From Clostridiaceae bacterium (GTDB taxonomy: Bacteria; Bacillota; Clostridia; Saccharofermentanales; DTU023), in NCBI GenBank assembly GCA_012511185.1, contig JAAZGN010000001.1, forward strand, positions 1-9,635: a stretch of DNA of 9,635 bases. Direction: 5' to 3'. The notes under the pieces are model-generated. The model worked only from the letters and a program-made list of their open reading frames with translations, was not told where the DNA came from and searched no databases. Of this stretch, positions 1 to 5,482 are shown in pieces. A program made the translations under genes and the position numbers. Within the stretch, counting starts at the first letter, position 1. Each line of letters begins with the position of its first letter.

Positions 1-230
1 ATCGCGACAAATTCCCTTGAACCTGCAAAAGCAGCCTTGACGGCTGCTGTTCTTTCCGCGCATATGGTGGCACCATAGGAAGCGTTTTCTATATTGGCGC
101 CCGTAAACACTCGACCATCAGACGTCAGCAGGGCAGCGCCAACCCGGAATCTGGAATAGGGGGAATAACTCCCTTGACGGGCTTCGAAGGCCTTGTCTAC
201 AAGTTCCATCTTCTTTCTGTCTTCGACCAT
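1..230 (-). CDS. cdd: Cytidine deaminase, N-terminal part (cut by window edge)
   Basis: Cytidine deaminase hydrolyses cytidine and deoxycytidine to uridine and deoxyuridine in pyrimidine salvage; it is a cytoplasmic zinc enzyme. The visible 76 codons contain the family landmarks in order: SPYSRFRVGAAL near residue 23, GANIENASYGAT near residue 48, and CAERTA near residue 61, where the Cys is a zinc ligand and the Glu is the catalytic proton shuttle. The second zinc motif (PCxxC) would lie beyond the left edge. The ATG at 230 was chosen because an AGAGGT ribosome binding site lies about 10 nt upstream and an in-frame TAA stands five codons before it. The gene is transcribed away from the CAP lipoprotein gene. 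Its usual neighbours in Bacillota (dgkA, era) would be off the window, so context cannot be tested. The family call is very safe. Confidence 0.93.
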   Translation of the reverse strand, partial: MVEDRKKMELVDKAFEARQGSYSPYSRFRVGAALLTSDGRVFTGANIENASYGATICAERTAAVKAAFAGSREFVA

Positions 231-305
231 TCTTCTGGATACCTCTTACCTGAAGCGCCCTGCGAGTCCTGTCAATTGATCAAAACCCGACTCTTATTCC
301 CATTT

Positions 306-314
306 ATTTTAGCA
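306..314 (-). promoter_or_regulatory. Candidate extended -10 promoter element for cdd
   Basis: Read on the minus strand this is TGCTAAAAT, which fits an extended -10 box (TGnTAnAAT). It lies about 75 nt before the cdd start. The best -35 match at the right distance (TTAAGG, 18-nt spacer) is poor, as is common for extended -10 promoters. The same 13-mer, TTTGTGCTAAAAT, sits in front of malQ on the same strand, which supports a shared function. This is inference from sequence only. Confidence 0.35.
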
Positions 315-389
315 CAAAAAGCATCAAACCCTTAATGAGCCAAGGCGTGCGTGACCTGGTGGAAAAACTTTCTTTCAACTGTTGGAAAT

Positions 390-418
390 TTGACTTATTC
401 GAAGATTCATCTTATATT
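390..418 (+). promoter_or_regulatory. Sigma-A type promoter for the CAP lipoprotein gene
   Basis: A -35 box TTGACT (390-395) and a -10 box TATATT (413-418) are separated by exactly 17 nt. Each matches five of six bases of the housekeeping sigma factor consensus. Transcription would begin near 425, giving a leader of about 29 nt before the ATG at 454. The surrounding DNA is AT-rich, as expected for a promoter. Confidence 0.62.
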
Positions 419-453
419 TTCGGCAAATAGATTTTGATTATTCAGGGTGCCAC

Positions 454-1584
454 ATGAAGCGGTTAGCTCTTCTCTCATTACTTGTTTGTCCCCTGCTTTT
501 TCTTTGTTTCGGTTGCAAAACCGCTACGTCCATTGAGGCCGATAACCCCCAAACACAGCAAACGACCAGCCATACTTCTACCGATGCGCCTTCGACCACA
601 AGTTCTGTACAGATAAAGACTGTGACAAGTAAGGCTACGACCGTCAGCAACACCACGAGTACAGATATAAAGACGACGGCTCCGGCTACGACCAAGCAAC
701 CGATAAGTATAACAAGCTCGACAAAAATATCGGCAAAGACAAATCCTCCGGCTGATCCGGATCAAGACTTCGACCAGGTAACACCACCATCCAGTCAGGC
801 AGGCGAATCAAGCTGGACCTACCTGGATGATTTCGAAAATGAAGTGCTGAATCTGGTCAACAAGGAACGCGCCGGAGCCGGCCTCCAGCCCGTCAAATCC
901 AGCCAGGGCCTCCATGAGGCCGCCCGGGTCCGTGCCAAAGAACTCACTAAACAGATCGATCACTTACGGCCGGATGGCAGCCGATTCTATACGGCCATCA
1001 AAATACCCTGTCTTGCATCGGCTGAGAATTTAGCCGTTGGCCAGTCAAGCGCACAGGAAGTCATGAACGCTTGGATGAATTCAACTGGACATAAAGCCAA
1101 TATCCTGAATCCCGACTTGACCCACCTGGGGGTCGGATGCTATGGCTCAAGTTACCATAATGCCCTTCATTGGATTCAGATCTTTGCCCTCATCCCCTCA
1201 TCTGAGAAGTATCACAACAATGCCTATGACGAAGAAGTCGTAAGGCTGATTAACCAGGAAAGATCGCAACATGGCCTGGAGCTGTATAGCATGGCGAGGC
1301 AGACACACGAATTGGCTAAGCAGCAAGCGGTGTATTACAGTCAACACAATAGCTTTCCGTCCGGATCCTATCCTTTCCAACACTGTGTCAAAACCGTGCT
1401 CATTGGAAGTTGGGGGTCAAATGCCCTGGATACACCCCAAAAACTGTTCAGCTCACTGAAGGAAAGGTACAGCAACGAAATCATCCTTGCTGATTATTCA
1501 CACATCGGCATCGGCTACTACCACAGTTGGGAAGGTAACTTCATACACTGGTGGGGTGTCGTCGCGGGCGATCCCTGCGACTAA
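454..1584 (+). CDS. Secreted lipoprotein with tandem CAP (SCP-like) domains
   Basis: 376 residues. Residues 1-20 are a signal peptide (MKR, then a hydrophobic core) ending in CFGC, so Cys21 is the likely lipidated residue; the lipobox is loose because position -3 is Cys rather than Leu. Residues 22-118 form a Thr/Ser-rich linker, probably extended through the cell wall. A first CAP domain covers about 126-246 and keeps the family's metal-site residues: His170 (QIDHLRPDG), Glu191 (SAENLAVG) and His213 (STGHKANIL). A second, divergent CAP-like repeat covers about 257-376 (YDEEVVRLINQER) but has Asn, Ser and Ser at the three corresponding positions. CAP proteins are extracellular and of varied, often unknown activity; no substrate can be inferred. 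The start has a short AGGGTG ribosome binding site 4 nt upstream and a good promoter. The gene converges on malQ with a 25-nt gap and appears to be transcribed alone. Confidence 0.88.
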   Translation: MKRLALLSLLVCPLLFLCFGCKTATSIEADNPQTQQTTSHTSTDAPSTTSSVQIKTVTSKATTVSNTTSTDIKTTAPATTKQPISITSSTKISAKTNPPADPDQDFDQVTPPSSQAGESSWTYLDDFENEVLNLVNKERAGAGLQPVKSSQGLHEAARVRAKELTKQIDHLRPDGSRFYTAIKIPCLASAENLAVGQSSAQEVMNAWMNSTGHKANILNPDLTHLGVGCYGSSYHNALHWIQIFALIPSSEKYHNNAYDEEVVRLINQERSQHGLELYSMARQTHELAKQQAVYYSQHNSFPSGSYPFQHCVKTVLIGSWGSNALDTPQKLFSSLKERYSNEIILADYSHIGIGYYHSWEGNFIHWWGVVAGDPCD

Positions 1585-1609
1585 AAGTCGACGGGAGATT
1601 CCATCCTGT

Positions 1610-3172
1610 CTATTGTTCACCCGGCAACCTGCCACTCATCCGTGTCAGTTCCCGCATCCGTGTCGCAAGCTCCAGGGTCAGTGCGTCGGGTAACATCCGC
1701 CATCGCCAGTTGCCCTCCACTGTTCCCGGCCGGTTCATCCGGCTCTCATCGCCAAGTTCGAGAAGATCCTGCATCTGGAAAATAACGGTTTGGCAGACGC
1801 TGGTCGCTGCGCCCCGCATCATGCCGCGAACAAGCCCCTCTTGCTCGCTTAATCCGAGATAGGCCTTGGCAAAAGCAACCTCTGGCGGATCGGCTGACAC
1901 GAACCATCCCGCGATCGTATCATTGTCGTGGGTGCCTGTGTAAAGGACCGCATTTTCAGTCAAATTGTGCGGGAGGTAATCACTGGTCGTCTCGGGGTTG
2001 AAGGCGAACTGGAGCACCTTCATGCCGGGAAAACCCAGGCGTTCGCGAAAAGAGTGAACCTCTTCTGTCATGTAGCCCAAGTCTTCCGCTATGATAGGCA
2101 GGAGACCCAGCTCTCTTTCCATGGCCTTAAAAAGAGCATCGGCCGGACCTGGCAGCCAGTGGCCGCGTCTGGCGGTTTTGTCACCGCAGGGTACAGCCCA
2201 GTAGGATTCCAGGCCGCGGAAGTGATCGATGCGAATCATGTCGTAGAGCCTGAGCTGAAAGCGCATCCGTTCCGTCCACCAGCAGTAGTCCTGCGCCTTA
2301 TGGGCCTCCCAGTCGTATAGCGGGTTGCCCCACAGCTGGCCATTGTCTGAGAAATAGTCCGGCGGACAGCCCGCAACGAAGGTCGGACAAAAATCCTCAT
2401 CAAGCTGGAAGAGGTCCGGTTCCAACCATACCTCAACCGAATCTTCCGCAGCATAGATCGGCAGGTCGCCGATGATGCAAATACCAGCATTCGATGCATA
2501 GGTTCTTAGCCGCTGCCATTGGCGGAAAAAGAGGAATTGCAGGAATTTTTCGAACTGCAATTCTTCCTCGTGAGCCTGCTCAAAGTCCAGTAGTGTGACC
2601 GGATCGCGCCTTTTATAAGCTTCGGGCCAGGATCGCCAGGCTACACCACCCTGTGTTTCCTTGATGGTCATAAAGAGCGCGAAGTCGTGCAGCCAGACGA
2701 AGTCTTCCTTGACACAGAAGACTTTGAACTCGTGTTCCAGTGCTTGGTGGTTTCCCTTTCGAAAGGTCTCCCATGCGAGCCACAGCAGTTTTTTCCTGTT
2801 TTCCCACAATAAACCGAAGTCGACAGCACCGGGATCCGTTCCGAAATTGAACTTCCCTGGTGCGTCAGGCGGCAACAGGTTTTCACGTATCAGTTCATCG
2901 GGATCAATCAGATAAGGATTCCCCGCCCTCCCCGATACGCTTTGATAAGGTGAGTCGCCGTAACCTGTCACCCCCAGCGGCAGGACCTGCCAGCAGGACT
3001 GGCCCGACAGGACCAGAAAATCGATGAAGTCAAGGGCCTCATCGCCGAGTGTCCCAATCCCGTGAGGTGATGACAGACTCGTGATATGACACAAGATACC
3101 GCTTTTTCGTCCTTGGCGCAGAAGCTTGAAATTGTATTTGGTATCCAGGTCTGTCCCCGCAATTGATTCCAT
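1610..3172 (-). CDS. malQ: 4-alpha-glucanotransferase (amylomaltase), GH77
   Basis: MalQ transfers alpha-1,4-glucan segments between maltodextrins, releasing glucose and making longer chains for phosphorylase; it is cytoplasmic. The 520 residues match the usual length of the short bacterial form. The GH77 landmarks are present: SGILCHITSLSSPHGIG at 24-40, GDSPYQSVSGRAGNPYLID at 72-90, nucleophile Asp316 in IRIDHFRG, acid/base Glu363 in IIAEDLG, and transition-state Asp416 in GTHDNDT. The C-terminal GTVEGNWRWR signature is at 483-492. The start has AGAGG 6 nt upstream; the first 22 residues are a short extension before the conserved core. It is not in the importer operon but lies on the same strand, and the malF/malG genes nearby support a maltodextrin role. 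A candidate extended -10 promoter lies just upstream inside a repeated sequence. No catalytic residue is missing. Confidence 0.96.
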   Translation of the reverse strand: MESIAGTDLDTKYNFKLLRQGRKSGILCHITSLSSPHGIGTLGDEALDFIDFLVLSGQSCWQVLPLGVTGYGDSPYQSVSGRAGNPYLIDPDELIRENLLPPDAPGKFNFGTDPGAVDFGLLWENRKKLLWLAWETFRKGNHQALEHEFKVFCVKEDFVWLHDFALFMTIKETQGGVAWRSWPEAYKRRDPVTLLDFEQAHEEELQFEKFLQFLFFRQWQRLRTYASNAGICIIGDLPIYAAEDSVEVWLEPDLFQLDEDFCPTFVAGCPPDYFSDNGQLWGNPLYDWEAHKAQDYCWWTERMRFQLRLYDMIRIDHFRGLESYWAVPCGDKTARRGHWLPGPADALFKAMERELGLLPIIAEDLGYMTEEVHSFRERLGFPGMKVLQFAFNPETTSDYLPHNLTENAVLYTGTHDNDTIAGWFVSADPPEVAFAKAYLGLSEQEGLVRGMMRGAATSVCQTVIFQMQDLLELGDESRMNRPGTVEGNWRWRMLPDALTLELATRMRELTRMSGRLPGEQ

Positions 3173-3204
3173 CTTTGGCCTCTTTTCGGCTATCGAGTTG
3201 CCCT

Positions 3205-3274
3205 GATTTTAGCACAAAGGCCTTACGGCCACGGTTTTCCGCTTTTATGTAAAATGACGGAAGGAAGACGGTGG
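3205..3274. repeat. Direct repeat, copy A (70 bp), upstream of malQ
   Basis: This matches 4529-4597 in the same orientation. From 3211 to 3274 the two copies align without gaps, 57 of 64 bases identical, and all seven differences are transitions; one T is missing from copy B just before this. The core AGCACAAAGGCCTTAC and the block ATGTAAAATGAC are identical. The copy can fold: ATTTTA (3206-3211) faces TAAAAT (3250-3255), with a GGCC-TTAC-GGCC hairpin and a CGG-TTTT-CCG hairpin between them. It overlaps the presumed malQ promoter. It could be a dispersed intergenic element or a local duplication; one window cannot decide. Confidence 0.85.
3206..3214 (-). promoter_or_regulatory. Candidate extended -10 promoter element for malQ
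   Basis: Minus-strand TGCTAAAAT inside the 13-mer TTTGTGCTAAAAT, which is identical to the one before cdd. Transcription would start near 3199, leaving a leader of about 27 nt that contains the AGAGG ribosome binding site (3179-3183). No good -35 box is seen at 16-18 nt. The element is part of repeat copy A; in copy B one T is missing, which breaks the box. Confidence 0.35.
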
Positions 3275-3378
3275 TCGGTGACTTGTCCAGATCTTTGCTA
3301 TCTTTCGATAAGAACCGGCGGCCAGTTTCGCTTTGATCTGGACCCGGTCTTTCAAGGTCAGTATTGGTTCTCACTCAT
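3267..3378 (-). pseudogene. Remnant of an IS30-type transposase N-terminus (frameshifted)
   Basis: Read on the minus strand from an ATG at 3378, three consecutive frames spell MSENQY, then LTLKDRVQIKAKLAAG followed by SYRKIAK, then DLDKSPTTV. Together these match the N-terminal helix-turn-helix of IS30-family transposases, typically LTLEERxxIxxLLxxGxSxRxIAxxLxxSPSTISREI. Two one-base deletions, near 3361 and near 3293, are needed to join the frames, so the gene is dead. The similarity stops at the edge of repeat copy A, and the rest of the transposase (the DDE domain) is absent. A TAAGGA sequence 11 nt before the ATG may be the old ribosome binding site. Recognition rests on my memory of the family pattern, not on an alignment. 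Confidence 0.5.
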
Positions 3379-3622
3379 GATGTGATCATCCTTAGGGGAG
3401 GCTCACCCGAGCACGGTTCTTCTCTCGCGACAGGATAAAGCTTTGGAGGGAAATAAAGGCTCTATTGCCAGATTATGCCGGATATGTATTTCGGCCCGTT
3501 GTCCAGCTCATTTTGCCATTTGTCTATAAATTATTGTTTACAATTTCAAGTTGATTTTTTCAATTGAATAATATGAAATATGTGCAAGGCAGGTGAAAAG
3601 AAATATCAAGGAGGCAACTAAT
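3379..3622. other. Intergenic stretch at the left of the AT-rich island
   Basis: No gene is seen. From about 3480 the sequence becomes markedly AT-rich, with small palindromic runs around 3541-3566 (CAATT facing AATTG, TTGA facing TCAA). Possible promoter boxes for the pseudogene at 3623 (TTGTCC at 3499, TATAAA at 3525) have a 20-nt spacer and are unconvincing. A perfect ribosome binding site, AAGGAGG, lies at 3608-3614. Confidence 0.5.
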
Positions 3623-4003
3623 ATGCAGAAGTTCAATTGGTCGGCCGCAATTGGCTGTTGATTAATCAGCATTGCGATTGTCGTTGCAGGACAAAGCATT
3701 GTCATCGCTATTAACAATCAGCCTGTGGATGGTAGGGTTCCCAGTTCCTTTGACATTTATAATCATGACGAAGCAACATAAGATGATTTTCTTTACGAAA
3801 CCCAAGCTGCGGATTACTTAAAAATAGTACCGGAAACATTAGTTACGTGGATTGAGTCTGGACGACTGAAAGGTACTTTTATAACTGTTGAACTTGTTGC
3901 AAATGACGAAAGCGGTCAAACAATAAAAGCCGGTACACAGTATATTTTCAGTAAAGCAAAATTGACAGAACTTATGAACAAACTCATCAATTCAGAACGT
4001 TAA
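3623..4003 (+). pseudogene. Membrane-anchored excisionase-type HTH protein, broken by two stop codons
   Basis: A 126-codon reading frame starts at an ATG 8 nt after a consensus AAGGAGG and ends at TAA 4001-4003. It is interrupted by TGA at codon 13 (3659-3661) and TAA at codon 53 (3779-3781). Ignoring the stops, residues 7-30 form one hydrophobic transmembrane segment. Residues 57-117 resemble the MerR/excisionase-type helix-turn-helix (YETQAADYLKIVPETLVTWI, then SGRLKG, ending FSKAKLTELM). The layout, a short membrane anchor plus a small DNA-binding-like domain, is intact, and the frame stays open after each stop, so decay seems recent and by point mutation. Sequencing error is a less likely explanation for two separate stops. 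The base composition is AT-rich, unlike malQ or malF. The original role is unknown. Confidence 0.72.
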
Positions 4004-4045
4004 CAATCACTTTATAAAAATTGTATTTATTGGAAAAACTGCTTA

Positions 4046-4309
4046 ATGGATTGCCCATATTGTAATGGTGAAATGGAAAAAGGTCGGATTTTGGCTTCCG
4101 GTGCCGGTAGTGTACCGGTAGCGATATTGGAATGGTACGCTGAAAAAGATTTTGAGAAAAAGGGACTCCTGGCTTCGTTAAAAAGAAAGGGAATATATAT
4201 TAAAAATACGAAGGATGGATATTTCAGAGATTCATATCATTGTTCCGTGTGCGGCAAGGTGTTTGCTGAATTTCCAACGAATGAAAAACAAAAATCAAGC
4301 ATATTGTAA
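4046..4309 (+). CDS. Small zinc-ribbon protein (DUF6487-like)
   Basis: 87 residues with two CxxC pairs: Cys3/Cys6 (CPYCNGEMEKG) and Cys66/Cys69 (CSVCGK), which would bind one zinc ion as a zinc ribbon. The start CPYCxxxMxxG and the distant second pair are typical of the short family I know as DUF6487, whose function is unknown. Between the pairs lies a charged stretch with many lysines and no membrane segment, so the protein is probably cytoplasmic. Only a weak GGAAAA lies upstream of the ATG as a ribosome binding site. The gene follows the HTH pseudogene by 42 nt on the same strand, shares its AT-rich composition, and probably arrived with it. It is intact, but whether it is still expressed is unclear. 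No function is proposed. Confidence 0.7.
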   Translation: MDCPYCNGEMEKGRILASGAGSVPVAILEWYAEKDFEKKGLLASLKRKGIYIKNTKDGYFRDSYHCSVCGKVFAEFPTNEKQKSSIL

Positions 4310-4311
4310 AT

Positions 4312-4455
4312 GAAAAACAGCCAGCCCGTGTCTCTTTAGAGGCATATATTGCAACGCATTTTCTAAACTTCTTTGTGGCACTCGTCCATGTGAGAACCCT
4401 GGAGTTGAAGCTGAATCGCGCTAGGGTTACATGTAACCATGTTGCAGAAAACTAC
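4312..4455 (+). pseudogene. Remnant of an IS4-superfamily (IS1634-like) transposase C-terminus
   Basis: One frame reads QPARVSLEAYIATHFLNFF, then VALVHVRTLELKLNRARVTC. This resembles the C-terminal block of IS1634-type transposases (RPVYVxxExHIxxHFLxCFxALxxxRxLExKL), in which the His and Phe-Leu positions are conserved. The frame stays open to a TAA at 4573-4575, but resemblance fades after about 4455. There is no start codon of its own and nothing of the catalytic domain, so this is a fragment. It begins directly after the zinc-ribbon gene's stop codon. Recognition is from the motif pattern only; the frame could also be a chance open frame. Confidence 0.45.
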
Positions 4456-4528
4456 TGCGCCTTCCACTTCATCGCCAACCACATCAAGGCCTTGGCGCTT
4501 TTCACCTATGTCCAAATTCAAAAGTCGG
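4456..4528. other. Unassigned sequence between transposase remnant and repeat copy B
   Basis: An open frame continues through this stretch on the plus strand, but no family resemblance is seen. A second open frame, in phase with the CitC-like gene, also runs through it from an ATG at 4439. Its composition (many Ser, Thr, Pro and Arg residues) looks non-coding, and it lacks a ribosome binding site. Confidence 0.4.
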
Positions 4529-4597
4529 GATTTAGCACAAAGGCCTTACAGCCACGGCTTTTCGTTTTCATGTAAAATGACAGAAGAAAGACGGTGG
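4529..4597. repeat. Direct repeat, copy B (69 bp), upstream of the CitC-like gene
   Basis: The second copy of the repeat at 3205-3274, in the same orientation and about 1.3 kb away. It lacks one T of the ATTTTA arm, which breaks the minus-strand TGCTAAAAT box seen in copy A. The CitC-like gene's proposed first codons (ATGACAGAAGAAAGACGG, 4577 onwards) lie inside the repeat; copy A has a matching ATGACGGAAGGAAGACGG at 3254 but no gene after it. Confidence 0.85.
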
Positions 4598-5482
4598 CAA
4601 AGGTATATTTTGATGTTTGAGCAACTTGACCTCGGCGAACAGACCGCAGCACGGCAAGAATGGGAAACCCTCCTCATGTCAGCCGGCTTGACGGCCGACC
4701 CCCCTTATTCTTCGATTTACGGGATTTTTGACGACGGCCGGTTGGTCGCGACGGGTGCCAGGGATCAAAACAGGCTGAAATGTGTTGCGGTTGACCCGGA
4801 ACACCGGGGAGGGCCCTTGTTCAGCCAGCTTTTAACCGGGATCATTGCTCATGCCTTCGACCTGGGAATCACCAAACTCTACCTTTATTCGAAACCGGAG
4901 GCTGTTGCCTCCTTTGCCCGTGCCGGTTTTCACCCTCTGGCTGCGACTCCTGAAGGCATCACCTTCATGGAGCGGGGCAGGCCGTCTTTTGACGAATACC
5001 TCGAAGAGCGCCGTCTCGAAACGGAAGGCTACGACAAGCAATACGGCCGATTGAAAGGATCCGTGGAATCCCTTGTCATTGATGGCGATCAAATCACGGC
5101 CTCGGGGTTTGCGCTGATCCGGGATGCAGCAGGCCGCGCAGCCAGGGTCCATCTTTTTGTTATGGGAGGGGAAGGGGCAACTGACCGCCTCCGCCAACGA
5201 ACAGATCAGTTGCGGGGTATCATTTACCATCCGGCACAAGGTTACTTCATTCCTTCGCCGGTCTTTCCTGCCTACTACCTGCCGGATGAAAGGGAACGGA
5301 CGAAAACCCAGGCTACCCTTGATGCCCTTTTATTGCGCGACCGGATCGCCCCGGCACTTGGGATCAGCGGCAGAACCGTCCTTGAAGATCCAGAAGACCC
5401 TCTCCAAACTCTTTACAATGAAAGGCTGGAAGCCTTTATCTCTCCGGCCTTGAATCTGACCCGGATAGCCCCGAAGCCTTAG
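4577..5482 (+). CDS. CitC-like protein (citrate lyase ligase relative) with degenerate active site
   Basis: 301 residues from ATG 4577. CitC proteins join an N-terminal GNAT-like domain to a C-terminal nucleotidyltransferase that acetylates citrate lyase. Here residues 48-131 match the GNAT part (YGIFDDGRLVATG, LKCVAVDPEHRG, KLYLYSKPEAVASFARAGF). Residues 166-284 match the transferase part (VHLFVMG, FIPSPVFPAYYLPDE, RIAPALGISGR, LYNERLEAF). However, the TxGH nucleotide-binding motif reads TASG (174-177), the acetyl-CoA-type loop GEG is GGP, and the protein stops before the C-terminal ISASxVR motif. It is about 40 residues shorter than family members. Catalysis as a ligase is therefore unlikely; a new or structural role, or early decay, is possible. 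No citrate lyase genes are nearby. The start is uncertain: ATG 4577 lies in the repeat with no ribosome binding site, while ATG 4613 has AAAGG 9 nt upstream. The frame is open back to 4439. The stop overlaps the convergent ATPase gene by 4 nt. Confidence 0.75.
   Translation: MTEERRWQRYILMFEQLDLGEQTAARQEWETLLMSAGLTADPPYSSIYGIFDDGRLVATGARDQNRLKCVAVDPEHRGGPLFSQLLTGIIAHAFDLGITKLYLYSKPEAVASFARAGFHPLAATPEGITFMERGRPSFDEYLEERRLETEGYDKQYGRLKGSVESLVIDGDQITASGFALIRDAAGRAARVHLFVMGGEGATDRLRQRTDQLRGIIYHPAQGYFIPSPVFPAYYLPDERERTKTQATLDALLLRDRIAPALGISGRTVLEDPEDPLQTLYNERLEAFISPALNLTRIAPKP

Larger units (their letters stand above)
231..453. other. Divergent intergenic region between cdd and the CAP lipoprotein gene
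   Basis: No gene is seen here. The left part is the 5' leader of cdd with its ribosome binding site. The middle holds the minus-strand extended -10 candidate, and the right part is AT-rich and holds the plus-strand promoter at 390-418. I see no riboswitch-like or terminator-like structure. Confidence 0.6.

Noticed and set aside
80..96. Catabolite-response-like sequence (GAAAACGCTTCC on the minus strand)
   Set aside because: It lies inside cdd coding sequence, codes for conserved family residues (ENAS), and departs from the consensus.
438..765. Two minus-strand open frames opposite the lipoprotein linker
   Set aside because: They are shadows of the low-complexity Thr/Ser-rich linker; the plus-strand gene has a promoter, signal peptide and two domains.
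1578..1590. Hairpin CGACT-AAA-AGTCG at the end of the lipoprotein gene as a terminator
   Set aside because: The stem is only five base pairs and no T-run follows on either strand.
3287..3341. Inverted repeat CCAGATC / GATCTGG
   Set aside because: Seven-base arms with a 41-nt loop fall inside the IS30 remnant and are likely chance.
3039..3374. Minus-strand open frame of 111 codons over the malQ start and repeat copy A
   Set aside because: It overlaps the well-supported 5' end of malQ in another frame. Only a short stretch resembles anything, and that is explained as one frame of the IS30 remnant.
3659..3661. TGA in the HTH frame as a recoded tryptophan codon
   Set aside because: Trp would fit the membrane helix, but TGA is the stop codon of malF and of the membrane protein tail, and the same frame has a TAA as well.
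4439..4576. Upstream start (ATG 4439) for the CitC-like gene, adding 46 residues
   Set aside because: The added residues have non-coding composition, span the transposase-derived sequence and the repeat, and the ATG has no suitable ribosome binding site.
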